6,320 nucleotides of DNA, from contig DAOWOC010000069.1 of the NCBI GenBank assembly GCA_030642225.1, forward strand, positions 1 to 6,320, given 5' to 3'. How positions within the stretch are numbered: position 1 is the stretch's first letter; every line of letters begins with the position of its first letter. The translations under genes and the position numbers were made by a program. This DNA is from Deltaproteobacteria bacterium. Lineage in GTDB: Bacteria; Desulfobacterota; DAOWOC01. The notes below the pieces were generated by a model. The model was not told where the DNA came from. It saw nothing but the letters and a program-made list of their open reading frames with translations, and made no database searches. This document shows, piece by piece, positions 5,071 through 6,320 of the stretch.

Positions 5071-6138
5071 TTAATTAAAAAGGGTTATGGCAGAACATGC
5101 ACCGCACCTGACACACCCTGCCTTGTTTTTTTTGGAGCTCATGTTGTTTTCTTTAATAATTTCACTTATCTGTTTATATATTTTTATCATTATATCTGAT
5201 GATGGCGGCCTTGAGCCGTTTAAAAGCGAGCCCGGAATGCGTCTTAATGGGATTAAAAAAGGATATACACCACGTCTGGCAAGGTATCTGCTGCCTTTAA
5301 TTAATGATTCCGGAGTCTCGCCCAGTCCGGCAATCAGAAAGCTGCTGACCTGGTTTGGGCCAAAAAGTTTTACGGATTCATCCCAGGCCGCTGTGTATTG
5401 CTTAAGTCCAAGGCATGCCTTGGCAGGGGCCACTTGGGAAAGTATTTTAAAATCAAAACTCTCTATATGTATCCCGACTGTATCCACCCCTGCGGATTTC
5501 AATGTCATGATCTGCGATGGGTCCGATGGAGGCGCAAATTGTGCGTGTAATGGAAGCCCCGTTGCTTCTTTTATAGCCTCGGCACACGCTGCAAGGTATT
5601 TTATTTCGCTTCCTGCTGGATTTCCGGATCCTGTTGTCAGGACAACGTGTTTTATAATACCGGATTTTTTCCCTGCCAAAGCTACCAGTGCCAGCTGTTG
5701 AGGCGTCTTTTTTATGATGGTCGCGCCTTTTTCAAGAGAGAGTTCAATTCCGCAAAATTTGCATTGATTTTTTGACCCCCAGTTAACGCATTTTTGTAAT
5801 ACAGTGGTTGCAAGACAGTCTTTTCCATGGAGCAGCGCTATTTTTTTAAAAAGGATTCCATCCTCTGTCTTGTAATTATAAAAATCAGGCTCAGGCACAA
5901 GGGTTACCCTGGAAATTTCATTCTTTTTTTTAAAAAGGGAATATTCCCCATTGGTATTTTTTATCATGGAAAAAGGGGAGTCTGATGAACCGGGGCTGTT
6001 AATAGGCGCCATAACAGGAATTCCATTAATCAGGATTGTTCTGCCCTCGCTTGGGCCGGCGCCGCCTTTTCTGTCTCCTTTACTGCTTTCACTACAGATG
6101 CCAAGACTTTGAATTTCAGGTATGATTTTTTTAAGCAT
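5071..6138 (-). CDS. Radical SAM protein, MSMEG_0568/Sll0785 family (Nit1C cluster)
   Basis: A 355-residue cytoplasmic radical SAM enzyme of the family encoded beside nitrilases in Nit1C clusters; its reaction is unknown. The N-terminus has the family pattern ELQSLG-like (8-13) and RKGGAGPSEG (23-32), then KIALLHGKDCLATTVLQKC (99-117). The presumed 4Fe-4S ligands are Cys117, Cys126 and Cys129, spaced CX8CX2C rather than the canonical CX3CX2C. LTTGSG (167-172) sits where the SAM-contacting glycine-rich segment of the barrel is expected. The C-terminus ends with AGCVRCGACSA, giving Cys342, Cys345 and Cys348 (CX2CX2C), probably an auxiliary Fe-S cluster or metal site. Length agrees with the family as I recall it. 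It lies 48 bp after an unidentified gene end and 47 bp before the GNAT gene, all on the minus strand, consistent with one operon. The Shine-Dalgarno is weak (no GGAG before ATG 6138). Family identity is confident from recalled similarity; the Nit1C role is inferred from the pair, since no nitrilase is in view. Confidence 0.88.
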   Translation of the reverse strand: MLKKIIPEIQSLGICSESSKGDRKGGAGPSEGRTILINGIPVMAPINSPGSSDSPFSMIKNTNGEYSLFKKKNEISRVTLVPEPDFYNYKTEDGILFKKIALLHGKDCLATTVLQKCVNWGSKNQCKFCGIELSLEKGATIIKKTPQQLALVALAGKKSGIIKHVVLTTGSGNPAGSEIKYLAACAEAIKEATGLPLHAQFAPPSDPSQIMTLKSAGVDTVGIHIESFDFKILSQVAPAKACLGLKQYTAAWDESVKLFGPNQVSSFLIAGLGETPESLIKGSRYLARRGVYPFLIPLRRIPGSLLNGSRPPSSDIMIKIYKQISEIIKENNMSSKKNKAGCVRCGACSAITLFN

Positions 6139-6186
6139 GATTTGCTGCTTTTAAGATTATTGTGTTAACAGTATGCTTTTATTATG

Positions 6187-6320
6187 TTAGTCAATTTTTA
6201 TGACTTCAAGATATTTATTAACAGGCAGACCTGCAAAAAGCACCCCGCCGGGACAGGGAACAACCAGCTTTTTTCTGAATTCAGAACCGATAATATTATA
6301 AAATTCAAGGCAGGCCGAAC
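6187..6320 (-). CDS. Unidentified protein, C-terminal end
   Basis: The minus strand carries an open frame from the window edge to TAA at 6189-6187, giving the last 43 residues of a protein. It ends with RKKLVVPCPGGVLFAGLPV (15-33) and then NKYLEVIKID. The frame is the only long one here. Its gap of 48 bp to the radical SAM start is like the next gap in the operon, so it is probably the upstream member of the same transcript. In other Nit1C clusters this place is taken by a nitrilase, a Sll0783-like protein or another cluster member. The tail does not look like a nitrilase C-terminus and I do not recognise it. The Pro-Gly-Gly-Val-Leu-Phe-Ala pattern is faintly like PurM/AIR-synthase-type C-termini, another expected cluster family, but this is a guess. 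Confidence 0.6.
   Translation of the reverse strand, partial: SACLEFYNIIGSEFRKKLVVPCPGGVLFAGLPVNKYLEVIKID

Noticed and set aside
5087..5701. A 204-codon plus-strand frame opposite the radical SAM gene
   Set aside because: It lies wholly within a confidently identified gene on the other strand, shows no family motif, and its composition follows from the antisense of that gene.

Overview
This is a 6.3 kb, rather AT-rich bacterial chromosomal window. Gene content suggests an anaerobic, Desulfobacterota-like (deltaproteobacterial) genome: a PAS-histidine kinase of the kind common there, debris of an IS91-type transposase with its partner tyrosine recombinase, and short intergenic gaps. That assignment is inference; no rRNA or taxonomic marker gene is present.

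Layout. (1) 1-173, minus: N-terminal 57 codons of a macro-domain (ADP-ribose-binding) protein, cut by the window edge. (2) 174-886: no intact gene. It holds the 5' end of a dead tyrosine recombinase (from 293, with an in-frame TAA at 437-439), fused near 500-512 to an antisense scrap of an IS91-family Y2 transposase (about 513-613), then an AT-rich leader for the next gene. (3) 887-2017, plus: soluble PAS-HisKA-HATPase histidine kinase with no response regulator beside it. (4) 2073-2930, minus: class I SAM-dependent methyltransferase with a good sigma-70 promoter in the divergent gap. (5) 3141-4553, plus: bifunctional mannose-1-phosphate guanylyltransferase / mannose-6-phosphate isomerase (ManC/AlgA type), which makes GDP-mannose for surface polysaccharide. 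(6) 4583-6320, minus: an apparent operon, in transcription order an unidentified gene end (right edge), an MSMEG_0568-type radical SAM protein and an MSMEG_0567/Sll0786-type GNAT acetyltransferase.

The most notable content is the last block. The radical SAM/GNAT pair is the signature core of the nitrilase-associated 'Nit1C' (sll0783-sll0788-like, nitrogen-starvation/cyanide-assimilation) cluster, whose chemistry is unresolved. The genes are adjacent, in the conserved order and spaced by about 47 bp. The nitrilase and the other expected members would lie beyond the right edge, so their presence is not shown here.

The other genes look like independent transcription units. The kinase converges on the methyltransferase, the methyltransferase diverges from manC, and manC converges on the GNAT gene. 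Nothing ties the kinase or the methyltransferase to the polysaccharide or Nit1C genes beyond proximity.
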